Shown piece after piece: positions 33,988 through 44,254 of a DNA stretch of 64,000 nt. Every line of letters begins with the position of its first letter. Positions within the stretch are counted from its first letter, which is position 1. The stretch is from Eustoma russellianum (taxonomy: Eukaryota > Streptophyta > Magnoliopsida > Gentianales > Gentianaceae). A program made the translations under genes and the position numbers. Below the pieces are notes generated by a model, which worked only from the letters and a program-made list of their open reading frames with translations, was not told where the DNA came from and did not search any database. Where the stretch lies: the NCBI GenBank assembly GCA_036186865.1, contig AP025047.1, positions 26,491,253 to 26,555,252 on the forward strand, read 5' to 3'.

Positions 33988-36237
33988 AGATTCTGATATG
34001 GAATGTTAGGGGTACACAAACCTCGATGAATCGTTTGTTTTCGCTTATTCATCGTCATCATTTTCATATATTAATTGCCATTGAACCTAAAGCTAGGGCT
34101 TCAATGTTTCTAACATATAGATTGCAATTCGGCTTTTCAACGGCTTTTTCCATTTGTAATGATTATATTTGGTTTTTTTTGGAAGGATTCTTTACTGTCA
34201 CTTGAGGAGGAACGAGTGGGTCACCAAAATCACTCCATAAACTTTGTTTGGCTTGCATCGGGTGAAAAATTTTCGCTTGCAGCGATTTATGGTCTCCACT
34301 CTGTCTCCGCTAGACGGCCTCTGTGGGTTGATTTGCAGACATTCCATAGTTTGATGACACTTCCATGGTTGGTGAGTGGATATTTTAACACATTTTGTTC
34401 ATTGGAGGAGCATCAGGGTCGATAAGCACCCACGCTTCTTTCTCTACAAGAGTTTAATGATTGTATCCATGCTTTCTAATTGCAAGAAATATCATTTCAA
34501 GGGCCATTATGCACCTGGTGTGATGGCCATGGCATGGGACGTGTTTGGCGACGGCTTGATCTTTTTTTGTGTTCTACATCTTTTATGGACATGTTTCCAA
34601 TTACACCGGTGCAGCATCTTGCGAGCGCTACCTCTGATTATGCTCCGCTTTTGTTAACATGTGATACTGACAGTCCTAGGGGGCTAGATTCATTTTGACA
34701 TCTTGATTCCAAGACCACGCATCCGGACTTTGATGCTTTAGTTCGACATCATTGGCAGTCCTTTCCAACACTGGGTGGCATGTGGGGTTTCTTTGATAAG
34801 CTTCGTCGTTTACGAGCGCACTTAAAACAATAGAATAGGGAGGTATTTGGCAACATCTTTGATGTGGTGGCACAGGATAAAGAGGAGGTACTTTGTAAAG
34901 AACGTTCATATAATTCTGATCCTACGGAGACATCGAGGAAACGATATTCTTACAGCGTGGTGCAACTAAGGATGATGCAAAACCGAGCATTTCTTTTTTG
35001 GAAACAAAAGGCAAATGTAAAATGGCTTAAGGTAGGGGATGCAAATACAACATTTTATCATCAAACAGTCAAGGATAAGAGGAGGCGGCAATCTGTACGA
35101 AAAATTTTACGTCCTGATGATACAGAATGTGTACTTGACTCAGATATTGAAGCGGAGGCAGTAAGATACTTCTCAACTATTTTTTGCAGCGGAGCAGGTA
35201 GATGATTGTGAGGCTATTCTTCGGCATACTCCCCCTTTATTGACATCAGAGGATAATAGTATGCTGCAAGCTATGCCAACCCTACAGGAAGTGAAACAGG
35301 CTGTGTGGGATCTTAGCCCGTCTAGTGCGGCGGGTCCTAATGGATATCCGTGATCCTTTTATAGAACCTTTTGGCAGGTCATACATCCTGATGTTTTTAA
35401 GGAGATTGAAGAATTTTTCTTGTGTGTTTTGATGCCAAGGCAGGTTGATGCGGCCACTATTGTCTTGATCCCGAGGTATTGAATCCATTGACTTTCACTC
35501 CGACCAATCTGCCTGAAAAATTTTATATCTAAAGTTATTATGAGATTGGTCGCCACTCATCTGGGTTGTTTGCTGTCGAGGCTCATATCGTCGGAACTAT
35601 CAAGATTTATGAAATGTAAGGGCATTACAGAACAAGTTCTTTCAGCTCAAGAGATGGTACATGTATTGGACAGGAGGTCACGCGGTGGCAATGTTATGGT
35701 CAAACTGGATATGGCTAAGGCATTAGACAGGGTCAGTTGGCAATATCTAGATCTTCTCCTGCAAAGATTAGGTTTCGACTATAGACTAGTCTGCATATTG
35801 ATCAATAATTTGCGCGCAACCTGGTTTTCCATCCTTATAAATGGCAAACAATCGGGATTCTTTTCGGTAGGACTCGGTGTAAAGTAAGGTGATCTTTTAT
35901 CTCCCTTCCTATTTATTCTTTCCATGGAAGGCTTTTCCCATGGCTTGAATGCATTAATGGTGGCCAGCATGATACATGGCTTCGCTGCGGGCAAAGTGCC
36001 AGGGGTTTCTCACTTGGGTTTCGCGGATGACTTACTGATAATTTTAAATGGCGCAACTCAAAATCCCTCAACCGAGCATCCCTATACTATTTTCCGCATG
36101 AGGCGAACTCCGCGGCTCACAAGTTAGCTCGCCATGGTTATTCAGCTGTCGGTGTTCGACGTCATGATACGCTCCAAGCCTTTCATTGTGAAGTTAGAGG
36201 AGTAATACAAACGGATGTGTTATGTGCTATACGTCGT
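33984..36237 (+). pseudogene. LINE-C ORF2 with large internal deletion
   Basis: The endonuclease part shows MKILIWNVRGTQTSMNRL and IEPKARA; the usual GGDFN reads SGYFN. RT parts follow: WLKVGDANTTFYHQTVKDKR (34980-35060), DLSPSSAAGPNGYP, then MKCKGITEQVLSAQEMVHVL and VKLDMAKALDRVSWQYLDLL (35540-35760), and HLGFADDLLIILNG (~36012-36053). Immediately after the catalytic FADD box the sequence jumps to the RNase H end (YYFPHEANSAAHKLARHGY), stopping at about 36237. Many stops and shifts. The RT thumb, linker and RNase H catalytic residues are gone. Confidence 0.83.
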
Positions 36238-36509
36238 TGATCAAATGTCTCACATTGTGTTGGCGAAGAACATTATGGGTTGCCTGTGTCGCACGGAGGC
36301 ACCGGCAACACTGGTGCGTTTCTCTACCTGTCACTGGGATCACTTTACAGATTTGCATGAGAAGCTAGTGCAGGGTCGACCGATAGAGGCAACAGGCCTA
36401 GGGAGGAAGACAGAGTGGGTGGTAGACCCAGACGTTGGGTCATGATCCCAAAGAGAGGTCCAATGGGAAGGCTCTAGAGACCCCCACAGCATAACCCAAT
36501 TGTCCAACA

Positions 36510-36740
36510 GGCTATGAGAGTATGCCCACATTGCAACAAGAGTCATGTGGGAGAGTGTAGAAAGTTGGATGGGGCATGCTATTGATGTGGACAGGTAGGC
36601 CACATGATAAGAGATTGCCCCGAGATAAAAAGGAACACCCCGGGGGAAGCGGCCAAACAGCCCAAGGGAAAGCCGAAAGAAAATGTTTGCGTCCATCTCA
36701 TGACTGATGCTAATGCCATGAAGCCACTGATGTGGTAACA
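36510..36740 (+). pseudogene. Gypsy-A gag C-terminus with zinc knuckle
   Basis: CPHCNKSHVGECRKLDGACY is followed by a stop in place of one residue and then CGQVGHMIRDCPEIKR. This is the double-cysteine motif plus CCHC knuckle (CX2CX4HX4C) typical of chromovirus gag. The basic KQPKGKPKENV and TDANAMKPL link to protease. Everything N-terminal of the knuckle is unrecognisable or absent. Confidence 0.8.
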
Positions 36741-36741
36741 G

Positions 36742-36825
36742 GTACAACTTAACTTAAGACTAAATTATGATTGAATTAAGCCCTTATGTGCTTAACTTCC
36801 TATGCAAAACTTGATATGGTCTTAG
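36742..36825 (+). other. Intron-like insert 1 in Gypsy-A protease
   Basis: 84 bp beginning GTACAACTT and ending GGTCTTAG interrupt the start of protease. It has a branch-like CTTAAC, is AT-rich and contains stops. The protease reading continues on both sides (VVTG before, ALADKMPANVLF after) with a glycine codon split G|GT. GGTAC also flanks it as a direct repeat, so a small insertion with target duplication is an alternative. Confidence 0.6.
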
Positions 36826-37260
36826 GTACTGCCTTAGCAGATAAGATGCCTGCCAACGTTCTTTTTGTTAGTGGCGTAAACCACTCCTTTGAGTTAAAAA
36901 GATTCACTAAGCACCTTGTTAAGTTGCCTAGGTGGTTAGAAACTCCATACCATATCCAAGCGGCTGGAGATCAGATTATGGTTTTGTACCAGCAGTACTA
37001 GTACTGGGATTGCGAGTTAGAATTTAAAAGTCAAATGTTCTATGCCACTCTGATCCCTATTCAGATGTATGACTTCGACGTTATTTTAAGGATGGACTGG
37101 TTGTCCAAGTATAACGCCAAGATTGATTGTCGATTGAAGCAAGTGACAGTCAAGAACGCTAAGATGGAAGAAGTAATGTTTCAAGGGGATGCGGAACAAC
37201 GAAAATTCCTAAGAAGGCGTATATGCCAGTTGCTCAAGCGTGCAGAGCCTTAAGGAAAGA
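36826..37260 (+). pseudogene. Gypsy-A protease
   Basis: Protease would cleave the polyprotein. ANVLFVSGVNHSFE corresponds to the family VLFDSGATHSF, with the catalytic aspartate of DSG replaced by valine. The downstream hallmark FDVILRMDWLSKYNAKIDC (family FDVILGMDWL) is clear at ~37075-37130. A stop at ~37000 and substitutions inactivate it. Confidence 0.8.
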
Positions 37261-37289
37261 TACTGAGGGATTTCTAGTGTATGCAATGG

Positions 37290-38190
37290 ATGCTACTCAG
37301 GAAGTACACTCTATTGAGAAGATCTCAATAGTCAATGAATTTCTTGATGTGTTCCCGGAAGAATTGCCACGAGCGCCACATCCACGGAAGTCGAGTTCGA
37401 GATAAACTTGATTCCAGGAGCCGAACCCATTTCTAAAGCTCCTTATAGAATGGCTTCGGCAGAGTTGAGGGAATTCAAAGAACAACTGTAGGAGTTATTA
37501 GACAAGAAGTTTATCTTCCCTAGTGTGTCACCTTGGGGAGCACTCATTTTGTTTGTAAAGAAAAAGGATTGTAGTATGAGTCTTTATATCAATTACCGAG
37601 AGCTAAACAAAATTACCATCAAGAACAAGACCCACTGCCACGAATCAAGGACCTATTTTACCAACTAAAGGGTGCTAGAGTTTTCCCTAAGATTGACCTC
37701 TTGTCATGGTATCATCAACTAAGAGTGAAGGGCGAAGACATAGTGAAGACAGCCTTCTGTACAAGATACGGTCACTACAAATTCCTAGTGATGCCCTTCG
37801 GATTAACAAATGCCCCTGCTGCCTTTCGGACCTCATGAACACTGTCTTCAGGGAACAGCTGGATAAATTCGTAGTAGTATTCATAGACGATATCCTCGTG
37901 TATTCTCCTGAAGAACAAACCCATACTGAGCATCTGAGAGTCGTTTTGGGCATACTGAGACATAAACAGCTGTATGCCAAATTCATGCGTCACGTAATAT
38001 CAGCAGAGGGGACTGATGTGGATCCAAGGAAAGTGGAAGCTATCACCGAGCGGCCTAGACCCACAAACGTCACCGAGGTGCGTAGTTTCTTGGGTTTAAT
38101 TGGCGATTACGGGAAGTTTGTTGATGGATTTTTGACAATTGCAGTGCTTCTCAGTCGCCTTACTCAAAAGAAGTCCAAGTTTTAGTGGGC
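37290..38190 (+). pseudogene. Gypsy-A reverse transcriptase
   Basis: It reads VNEFLDVFPEELPRAPH, INLIPGAEPISKAPYRMA, YINYRELNKITIKNK, PKIDLLSWYHQLRVK and TRYGHYKFLVMPFGLTNAPA. The catalytic FIDDILVYS is intact at ~37885-37910. Connection motifs GTDVDPRKVEAI and EVRSFLGLIGDYGKFV follow. Small deletions near 37640, 37838 and 37985 and stops (for example 37489) break the frame. The order and wording are those of Ty3/gypsy chromoviruses. Confidence 0.87.
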
Positions 38191-38700
38191 AGATGAATGT
38201 GAGAAAAGCTTCACGGAGCTTAAGAAGAGATTAACCACAGCTCTAGTGTTTCCTCAACCCTCCGGTACTGATGGGTTCGTGATCTATAGTGATGCGTCCA
38301 AAAATGGTTTAGGTACGTAAATTGTAGCATAAGTTATGATTTTCCACCCAGATTTAAGTTTAACCTAATACCTTGCTTGTAGGTTGTGTTGTAATGCAAC
38401 ACGAACGAGTTATCGCGTATACTTAGAGGCAGCTAACGACTTATGAACAAAACTATCCAAACCATGAACTTAAACTAGCTGTAGTGGTGTTCGCTCTAAA
38501 GATATGGCGGCACTATCTATATGGAGAGAAGTGCTCAGTATTCACAAATCACAGGAGCCTAAAATACGTGTTTTCTTAGAAGGAGTTTAACATGAGACAA
38601 CGGAGATGGATAGAACTGTTGAAGGACTATAACTTGACCCTTCACTACCACCCGGGTAAAGCTAATACAGTGGCGGATGCGCTAAGTAGGAAATCCAATC
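38191..38700 (+). pseudogene. Gypsy-A RNase H
   Basis: FVIYSDASKNGLG opens the domain, then the intron-like insert 2 (38313-38382), then VMQHERVIAY, LTTYEQNYPNHELKLAVVVF, LKIWRHYLYGEKCSVFTNH and the end HYHPGKANTVADALSRKS. The first catalytic aspartate (YSDAS), the glutamate (HELKLA) and the TNH/ADALSRK blocks are readable. Stops at ~38426 and ~38577 interrupt it. Confidence 0.85.
38313..38382 (+). other. Intron-like insert 2 in Gypsy-A RNase H
   Basis: 70 bp starting GTACGTAAATT and ending CCTTGCTTGTAG split the RNase H between GLG and the cysteine-valine block before MQHERV. It has a branch-like CCTAAT 16-20 bases before the AG, a T-rich 3' part and internal stops. The split is again G|GT within a glycine codon. 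No direct repeat flanks it, which favours an intron over an insertion. Confidence 0.65.
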
Positions 38701-39838
38701 ATGCACGACAATCACCGCTGGAAAAAGAAAAGGAGGAATTTTGTTTGGAATTTGTGGAGTCCATGGTGAATGTCTTGGCGGCACAGACTATCACACCAAG
38801 CCTTGTCGATCATGTGAAAGAGGCCCAAAGGAAGGATAGAATCTTGAGCGGAATCGTGGAGAAGCTCAAGCATAGCCAGGTCAAAGGATTTCAGACCAGA
38901 GGAGATAAGAGCCTATGGTTTAGAGGAAGATTGTGTGTGCCAGACGTAGATGATTTTAAGAAAGAAATTCTACAGGAGGCTCATAGCTCCAGAATATCCA
39001 TACACCCCAGTAGCACCAAGATATACAGAGATCTAAAACAATACTATTGGTGGTCCAGAATGAAGAGGTATATCGCGGAGTTTGCTGAGAGATGTCTAGT
39101 TTGCCAACAAGTTAAGGCCGAACACCAATAGCCTGGTGGATTTTTGATGCCATTGGAGATCCCAGAGTGGAAATGAGAACACATCACAATGGATTTCATA
39201 GCCGGTTTACCAAGGACGAAAAATGGATGCGACATGATTTAGGTTATGGTGGACCGGTTAACCAAGTCAGCACACTTTCTTCCTATCTCGAGCGAAGCAT
39301 CCCTGGAGAAGTTGGTGAACTTGTATACGGATAACATTGTCAGTTTACATGGTGTTCCAGTGAGCATAGTATCGGACCGAGACCCGCGGTTTACCTCTAA
39401 ATTATGGGTAACATTCCAAAGAGCCATAGGCACAAAATTGAGAATGAGTACAGCCTATCATCCTCAAACCGATGGACAGTCGGAACGGACCATTCAGACA
39501 CTTGAAGACATGCTAAGGGCTTGTGTCTTGGGCTTCAAAGGGAGTTGGGACGGAATGGTGAAGTTCATAGAATTCTCTTACAATAACAGTCGCCACAGCG
39601 CGATTGAAATTGCTCCTTTCAAAGCATTGTATGGAAGGAAGTGTAGGTCCCCAGTTTATTGGGATGAAGTCGTCGTGAGAACCATCACTGGATCCAAAAT
39701 CCCCGAGAAAACATTAGAGAAAATGAAGATTATTCGGGACAAACTCAAGATGGCTCAGGACCATAATAAAAGTTGGGCGGACTCCAAACGACGACCTTTA
39801 GCATTGGGGGTAGGTGAAAAAGTATATTTGAGAGTGTA
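38700..39838 (+). pseudogene. Gypsy-A integrase
   Basis: The zinc-binding N-terminus has SRISIHPSSTKIYRDLKQYY and CLVCQQVKAEHQ. The core shows ITMDFIAGLP, a stop in place of tryptophan, VMVDRLTKSAHF, VSIVSDRDPRFTS and TAYHPQTDGQSERTIQTLED, so the D-D-E set is present. The C-terminal GRKCRSPVYWDEV and LKMAQDHNKSWADSKRRPL follow. Stops at ~39129, ~39175 and 39239 are all of the tryptophan or glutamine codon type. 39246-39838 is open. Confidence 0.87.
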
Positions 39839-39849
39839 ACTACAAAAGG

Positions 39850-40219
39850 TATTATGCTGTTGGGGTGAAAGGAAAATTAAGCCCACGATTTATTGGTCCT
39901 TATGAGATATTGGAAAGGATAGGAAACTTGGCATATCGACTGGCACTATCCCCAGAATTGGTACATGTCCATAATATCTTCCATGTTTCACAATTAAGGA
40001 AATATGTGATGGATCCGAGTCACGTACTGGAAGCACAACCGTTGGAACTCAACGGTGATGTAGAAGTGCCGGTGAGAATTATGGAGCGTAAGGAGCAAGA
40101 GCTACAAAGATGAGTGATTCCCTATGTAAAAGTCCAGTGGAGTAATCACTCCGAGTAAGAAGCCACGTGGGAACTCGAGGGGCAGATGCGAGAGAAGTAC
40201 CCCCAACTCTTTAACTAAG
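39850..40219 (+). pseudogene. Gypsy-A integrase tail with chromodomain
   Basis: GKLSPRFIGPYEILERIGNL, then YRLALSPELVHVHNIFHVSQ and LRKYVMDPSHVL are the GPY/F-type C-terminus. The chromodomain follows: VEVPVRIMERKEQELQR, stop, VIPYVKVQWSNHSE, stop, EATWELEGQMREKYPQLF, ending at the TAA 40217-40219. Chromodomains are thought to steer such elements to heterochromatin. Two stops break it. Confidence 0.85.
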
Positions 40220-40247
40220 ATACGTAAGTTTCAAGGACAAAACTTTT

Positions 40248-40263
40248 AATAAGGGGGGTGGAA
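40248..40263 (+). other. Gypsy-A polypurine tract
   Basis: ATAAGGGGGGTGGAA lies directly before the LTR start TGTCATACCCCG. Confidence 0.8.
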
Positions 40264-41404
40264 TGTCATACCCCGAAATTCTTTTAGTTTAGCATTAAAT
40301 AATTTGAAAGCAGACTCTCTATCCATTGGGATAGAGGTATTGTCTGCCTACCACTTACCCTCCTCAGACCCTAACGATAGCTTTTGCTGTTGTTGGGATA
40401 TACTGGGTTCGGATGATGATGATGATTAAATAATTCAAAAACCCTTTTAAATATAGTTTATTGAATGTATAGGGTTATGAGGAGTAGTTAAATGAATTTT
40501 AGAAGAGAAAATAACTAAAAAGCTAAAATTAAAAAAATTAGGCCCCAAATACCAAAACTGCTCGAATTAAATATTGAGGGAGTTATGCTACATTATGAGG
40601 AGCATCGGTTATAGGGGAGAAAAGGAGAGGGAAATCGACAGAAAGGAAGAAAGAACGAGAGAGAGAGAGAGAGAGAGAGAGAAGAAAAGAAGAGAAAGAA
40701 AAGAGGAAGAAGGAGAGGAGATCGCAATCAAACCTATGTGCAATCTGTTCCCGAAGTTCAACCCCATTACTGTAAGAACCCTTAGATTCAAGGGAAAGTA
40801 ATTTTCTATACGTTTTAAGCAATCTTGATTTTTAGGCCCTACTTTCTACAAAGAAAAAGAAATTGAATCACACATGGGTAATTTCCATTTGTTATGTTAA
40901 TTGTGTATTCAAGTGTCTTCTATACTTGTCGATGAATTGAAGATACAATCTTTGGGCCAATTTTGAAGAATAGTTGTGATGAATTTGATTTGAGATAATT
41001 ATGCCCTAAAGTTAACATTTTTATTTGTGATGAACTCTTTGTTGATGGATTTGCATAATTGTTGTGGTATGGTTGAGGGAAGCGATTGATAGTTTGAGAT
41101 TTGATGAGTGTGATGTGGTTAGGGGCTGATTTGGAGTGTGCTTGGAGGAGCTTGATGTGTGTGCAAGTGAGTGGATTAAGGAAAGGTTAGAGATCAAATT
41201 GTAGTTTGCTTAGGCTAAGAAGCAATGTTGTGATTAGTTACATAGGTTGTAATCATGTGAGTGGGATGAAATGTAAGGTTGAGAATGGCTACATAGTTGG
41301 GTATCATGTTTTAGGATTGAATTTAGGTGTTCCATAAGCTTGGATCGAAGATGGATGAAAGTTGGGTCGATTTTTGGGTGAAAATGGAGAAAAGTTGCAG
41401 AAAC

Positions 41405-41770
41405 AAGGACTTGGATCGATCCCAGAGGGACATCGATCCATCCAAGTAGCCCTGGGAGATTTTCGAAACATTTCTAGAAGACTTCAGTCGATTGACTGGG
41501 AGACATCGATCGATCGATGTCCAGGAAATTGAACATCATTCGATTAGATAGACCACATCGATCGATCGAGGTCCTGGTGATGTAGATCTAAACATTCCAG
41601 AGGACATCGATCGCTCAGAAATAAGACATCGATCGATTGAAGTCATGAGGAGGAAAAGTTGACATGTTTCTGGAGGACATCGATCGCTCAGAAAATGCAC
41701 ATCGATCGATCGAAGTCCGTAGGAGTGGACATCCATCGATCAGGGAGACCACATCGATCGATCGTTGTGG
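41405..41770 (+). repeat. ACATCGATCG palindrome cluster
   Basis: About nine copies of ACATCGATC(G/C) with extended palindromic CGATCGATCG cores, spaced 20-50 bp, alternate with AAGTCC/AGGTCC-type words inside the Gypsy-A LTR. Confidence 0.8.
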
Positions 41771-42084
41771 CCAGTTTTGTGAGTTATGATTCATTATCTA
41801 TACAGATGTTAGGAAATGAACATTAAGTGGTTTGAGGGTTCTTTTGAGTGACAATCAGAAGCTAGTGAGTTTTCGTGAAGGATGTCTTTAAGGTTGATGG
41901 CACTGTCCTTGAGATGTAGAGTTTGTGTACGCGTTTAGAAGTACGTGATTATGTGTTAGGGGCATATGCATCATGACATAAGTATTCTCCATTCGACATA
42001 CGCTTTGGTTGCGAAAGGACTACGAGTTTTGCAAAGATAATTTAAAGTTTGCGAAAGACAAGCTATGGCTGCTTTTGATCACAG

Positions 42085-42235
42085 GGTATAAAAGTCACGC
42101 CTACAATAGCAAGGTATAAAAGTATGACTTGTGAATCAATGGCAGGGTATAAAGTTATATGTTATGAGTCCATGGACCTATCAGCAAGGGGTATAAAGTT
42201 ATGTTTTATGTGGACTGGTCACCCACAGGGTATAA
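42085..42235 (+). repeat. Five GGTATAAA direct repeats
   Basis: (A)GGGTATAAAGTT or close variants occur five times, at intervals of about 25-50 bp. Each carries a TATAAA core. Confidence 0.75.
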
Positions 42236-43004
42236 AGTTCTGCTATACGAAAAGAATAAGATAAGAAGTATTGTGAAAGGTTTGTGAAAAGATATGCATA
42301 ACATGAGTTATGAAAGTGACATATGTTTGTGTTTTGTTGGTCAAGGTGTGGTTTGAAGAAATTACATGCATCACGTTACATGAAGCATAAGTCTGATTGA
42401 CAAAGGATGTTTTAGCCTGTGTCTGTTGATGTAATTGCGTTTAACTCAGTATGTGCTGGTGTCCATTTGGTGTGTTAGTTATGTGACTTACTTGAATTTG
42501 ATTTATGATTATAAAGATATATTTGTTAACCCGAGCACCGTATTGGGCATTATTCATATCTTAACATTAGTGACTCATCATGTGTGATTCCGTAAGGTGT
42601 ATAGACGAGTTACTTGCTACCGTTGTTTGGCTAAGAACGATGGTTTCATCTTTTTCAGGTGAACCTGAATATGAGATGATATTTGTAGAGGACGACGGCG
42701 AGTGGGCTCATAGGGATGATAGATGTTGAATAGGAGAACGAAATGCCTCAATTGATAGTTACCTATTGATTCATCTGTGGTTGAATGTAATTAGATATTC
42801 TTACCAGGCGCGTTTTATTTCCATTGTATGTCAATTGGAATATTATTGTTACCGAAGTTCTAAATTATTACGACGTTTCTACTGATTTATCTCACGTCAT
42901 GAACAACGTGTGCTTGATCCGCTTTGACGCTTCGTAGCTCTCGTATTAGACTACGGCGAGTACACTAGTACCGATGACGACATCGGGCTAGGAAGCTACA
43001 AAGG

Positions 43005-43732
43005 GTCTGTGTCGAAATCGATGTGTCCAAATCATTGTAAGATAAATTGCATCTCCAAATCCGTGATCATCATCACTTTCAAATTGTTGTTTATGAAGAC
43101 GTTCACCCGTTTTGCGCGAAATGATGTATTTGGGCCATACTCGTGACAACTGTGGAAAAACTCCTATGATGCCACCGAAAAAGCCACTGGCGGCACCGCT
43201 AGTGACCAAGACCTGGAGAAAGGAGCCACAATTGGAGCCAGAAGTGTTGCCTAATGATTTTGCATATGATCCGCTTTCAGATGGATTGTTGCAGCCAACT
43301 GCTGTCGATGCGGGAATCATGCCGCCGCCACCTCCAAAAACTACGTAGGGTATCTGTCAATCATTGGATGATCTGCAGCCCCCTCCTACTTCTACTGACA
43401 ATCAAATTAATGTTCATTCCGTGTCTGATTTTGATATGCATGATGTGATGGCCACAACCCTAGATGTCCCGGCTGTAGACATGTAGTAAGAATTTCGGGA
43501 AGCTTCTGATATGTGGACGCGCCATTTGTCATCTCGGCAAGAACCTATTTCTGATGCATATTTATTACCACGCTTGACACATCCAACTGAGACTGTGGAT
43601 ACAGGTGGGTATGTGCCTTTTGTTCGTAAGCGAAACCAAAGATTGCATAAGAAAATGCCTAGACCAGAACAACATGTAGTTACTCGTAGTGTTGCTCGCT
43701 CTTCAAGCTCACAGACAACATTTTCTCAATGA
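43005..43732 (+). pseudogene. LINE-B ORF1, C-terminal part
   Basis: It begins RVCVEIDVSKSL in the same place as the VRVCVELDISKEL region of LINE-A. A stop and shift follow, then VVYEDVHPFCAK, a frameshift and YLGHTRDNCGKTP, together making the remains of a CX2C...GHX4C knuckle. A proline-rich PMMPPKKPLAAP and an acidic tail lead to QHVVTRSVARSSSSQTTFSQ and TGA 43730-43732. DUF4283 itself is missing. Confidence 0.78.
43729..43732 (+). promoter_or_regulatory. ATGA overlap of ORF1 stop and ORF2 start (LINE-B)
   Basis: ATG 43729-43731 opens ORF2 (MNFISWNIRG) and TGA 43730-43732 closes ORF1. Confidence 0.75.
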
Positions 43733-44249
43733 ATTTCATATCATGGAACATAAGGGGCATTCTAACATCTCTTCCTTGTTTGCGTTTGTTGTTGCAGCAG
43801 TATAATGTTCATTTTCTATTGGTCATTGAGCCGAAGATGTCTTTAAATCAGTTGTAGTCTATTAGGTTACAGCTTGGCTTCTCATCTACGTTAAGCATTT
43901 GCGATGGTCGTGCTTGGTGATTTTTGTAGAATCACGTTCTTGAGTTATTGGATTCTTTATCAATTGTGCAGGTCACACACCTTTGCTTTCGATTACATGC
44001 AATAAACATCATCTTTTTTGCATTCATGCATCTATGGGTTGCACACGATTGTTGACCGCAGGGACCACTGCACTAAATTCCGGCAACAAAGTGATCTCAT
44101 GCAGGATCCTTGGCATATATCGGGTGATTTTAATACGTTTCTGTCGCCTCTGGACCACAAGGGGATATCTCGACCACGTTTATCCTCTTTAACTGATTTT
44201 AATGAGATCGTAGATTATGCAGCATGGCATGTTGTTCCCCACATTGGGT

Positions 44250-44254
44250 CTCAT
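44250..44254. repeat. Target-site duplication CTCAT, left of Sire-2
   Basis: CTCAT here and CTCGT at 59248-59252 differ by one G/A change. The LINE-B reading frame continues exactly across the pair. Confidence 0.75.

Larger units (their letters stand above)
32500..36355 (+). mobile_element. LINE-C: internally deleted LINE
   Basis: It starts with ~150 bp of 5' UTR, then ORF1 (32648-33987), ORF2 (33984-36237) and the beginning of a 3' UTR that keeps the GTTGCC...GGCAAC hairpin region. About 1.65 kb of ORF2 from just after the RT FADD box to late RNase H is missing at ~36060-36070 compared with LINE-A. The 3' end is cut where Gypsy-A sequence begins (~36356). Confidence 0.83.
36356..43000 (+). 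mobile_element. Gypsy-A: 5'-truncated chromodomain Ty3/gypsy element
   Basis: Domain order gag knuckle, PR, RT, RNase H, IN, chromodomain defines a plant chromovirus; the PR and chromodomain wording is of the Tekay/Del type. The 5' LTR and most of gag are missing: at ~36356 LINE-C 3' UTR changes into text leading to the zinc knuckle. The 3' LTR starts at 40264; its end is uncertain. Many stops are TGG-to-TGA/TAG or CAG-to-TAG changes, as expected after long cytosine methylation. Confidence 0.88.
40264..43000 (+). repeat. Gypsy-A 3' LTR
   Basis: It begins TGTCATACCCCGAAATTC, a usual chromovirus LTR start. It contains a (GA)n purine tract (40655-40715), a cluster of CGATCGATCG words (41405-41770), five GGTATAAA repeats (42085-42235) and the GAGTGGGCTCATAGG / ACGACATCGGGC end region. 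The right edge is uncertain: LINE-B text starts by ~43005, and GAAGCTACA at 42992-43000 could be the terminus. No gene is seen; the open frame in the GA tract (40574-40801) is low complexity. Confidence 0.78.
43005..44254 (+). mobile_element. LINE-B, 5' part
   Basis: It holds the second half of ORF1 and the endonuclease start of ORF2, and continues at 59248 after Sire-2. The 5' end is truncated in ORF1 beside the Gypsy-A LTR. LINE-B is more diverged from LINE-A/C/D than those are from each other, and uses YADD rather than FADD in RT. Confidence 0.82.
43729..44254 (+). pseudogene. LINE-B ORF2, endonuclease N-terminal part
   Basis: SWNIRGILTSL and LLVIEPKMSL are the first endonuclease motifs; a GDFNTFLSPLDHKG block at ~44120 matches GGDFN. 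It then reads DFNEIVDYAAWHVVPHIGS up to 44254, where Sire-2 begins. The frame picks up at 59248 with RYTWSGGRALGQVW, matching the FTWSDGRGLGRV of LINE-A. Several stops precede this. Confidence 0.82.

Noticed and set aside
40574..40801. Open frame rich in Arg/Glu/Lys, looking like a charged protein
   Set aside because: It is translated from a (GA)n purine tract inside the Gypsy-A LTR. Low complexity and an open opposite strand are expected from such sequence.
41405..41770. CRISPR-like array of regularly spaced palindromes
   Set aside because: Spacing is irregular, the units are short and variable, there are no cas genes, and the setting is a plant gypsy LTR.
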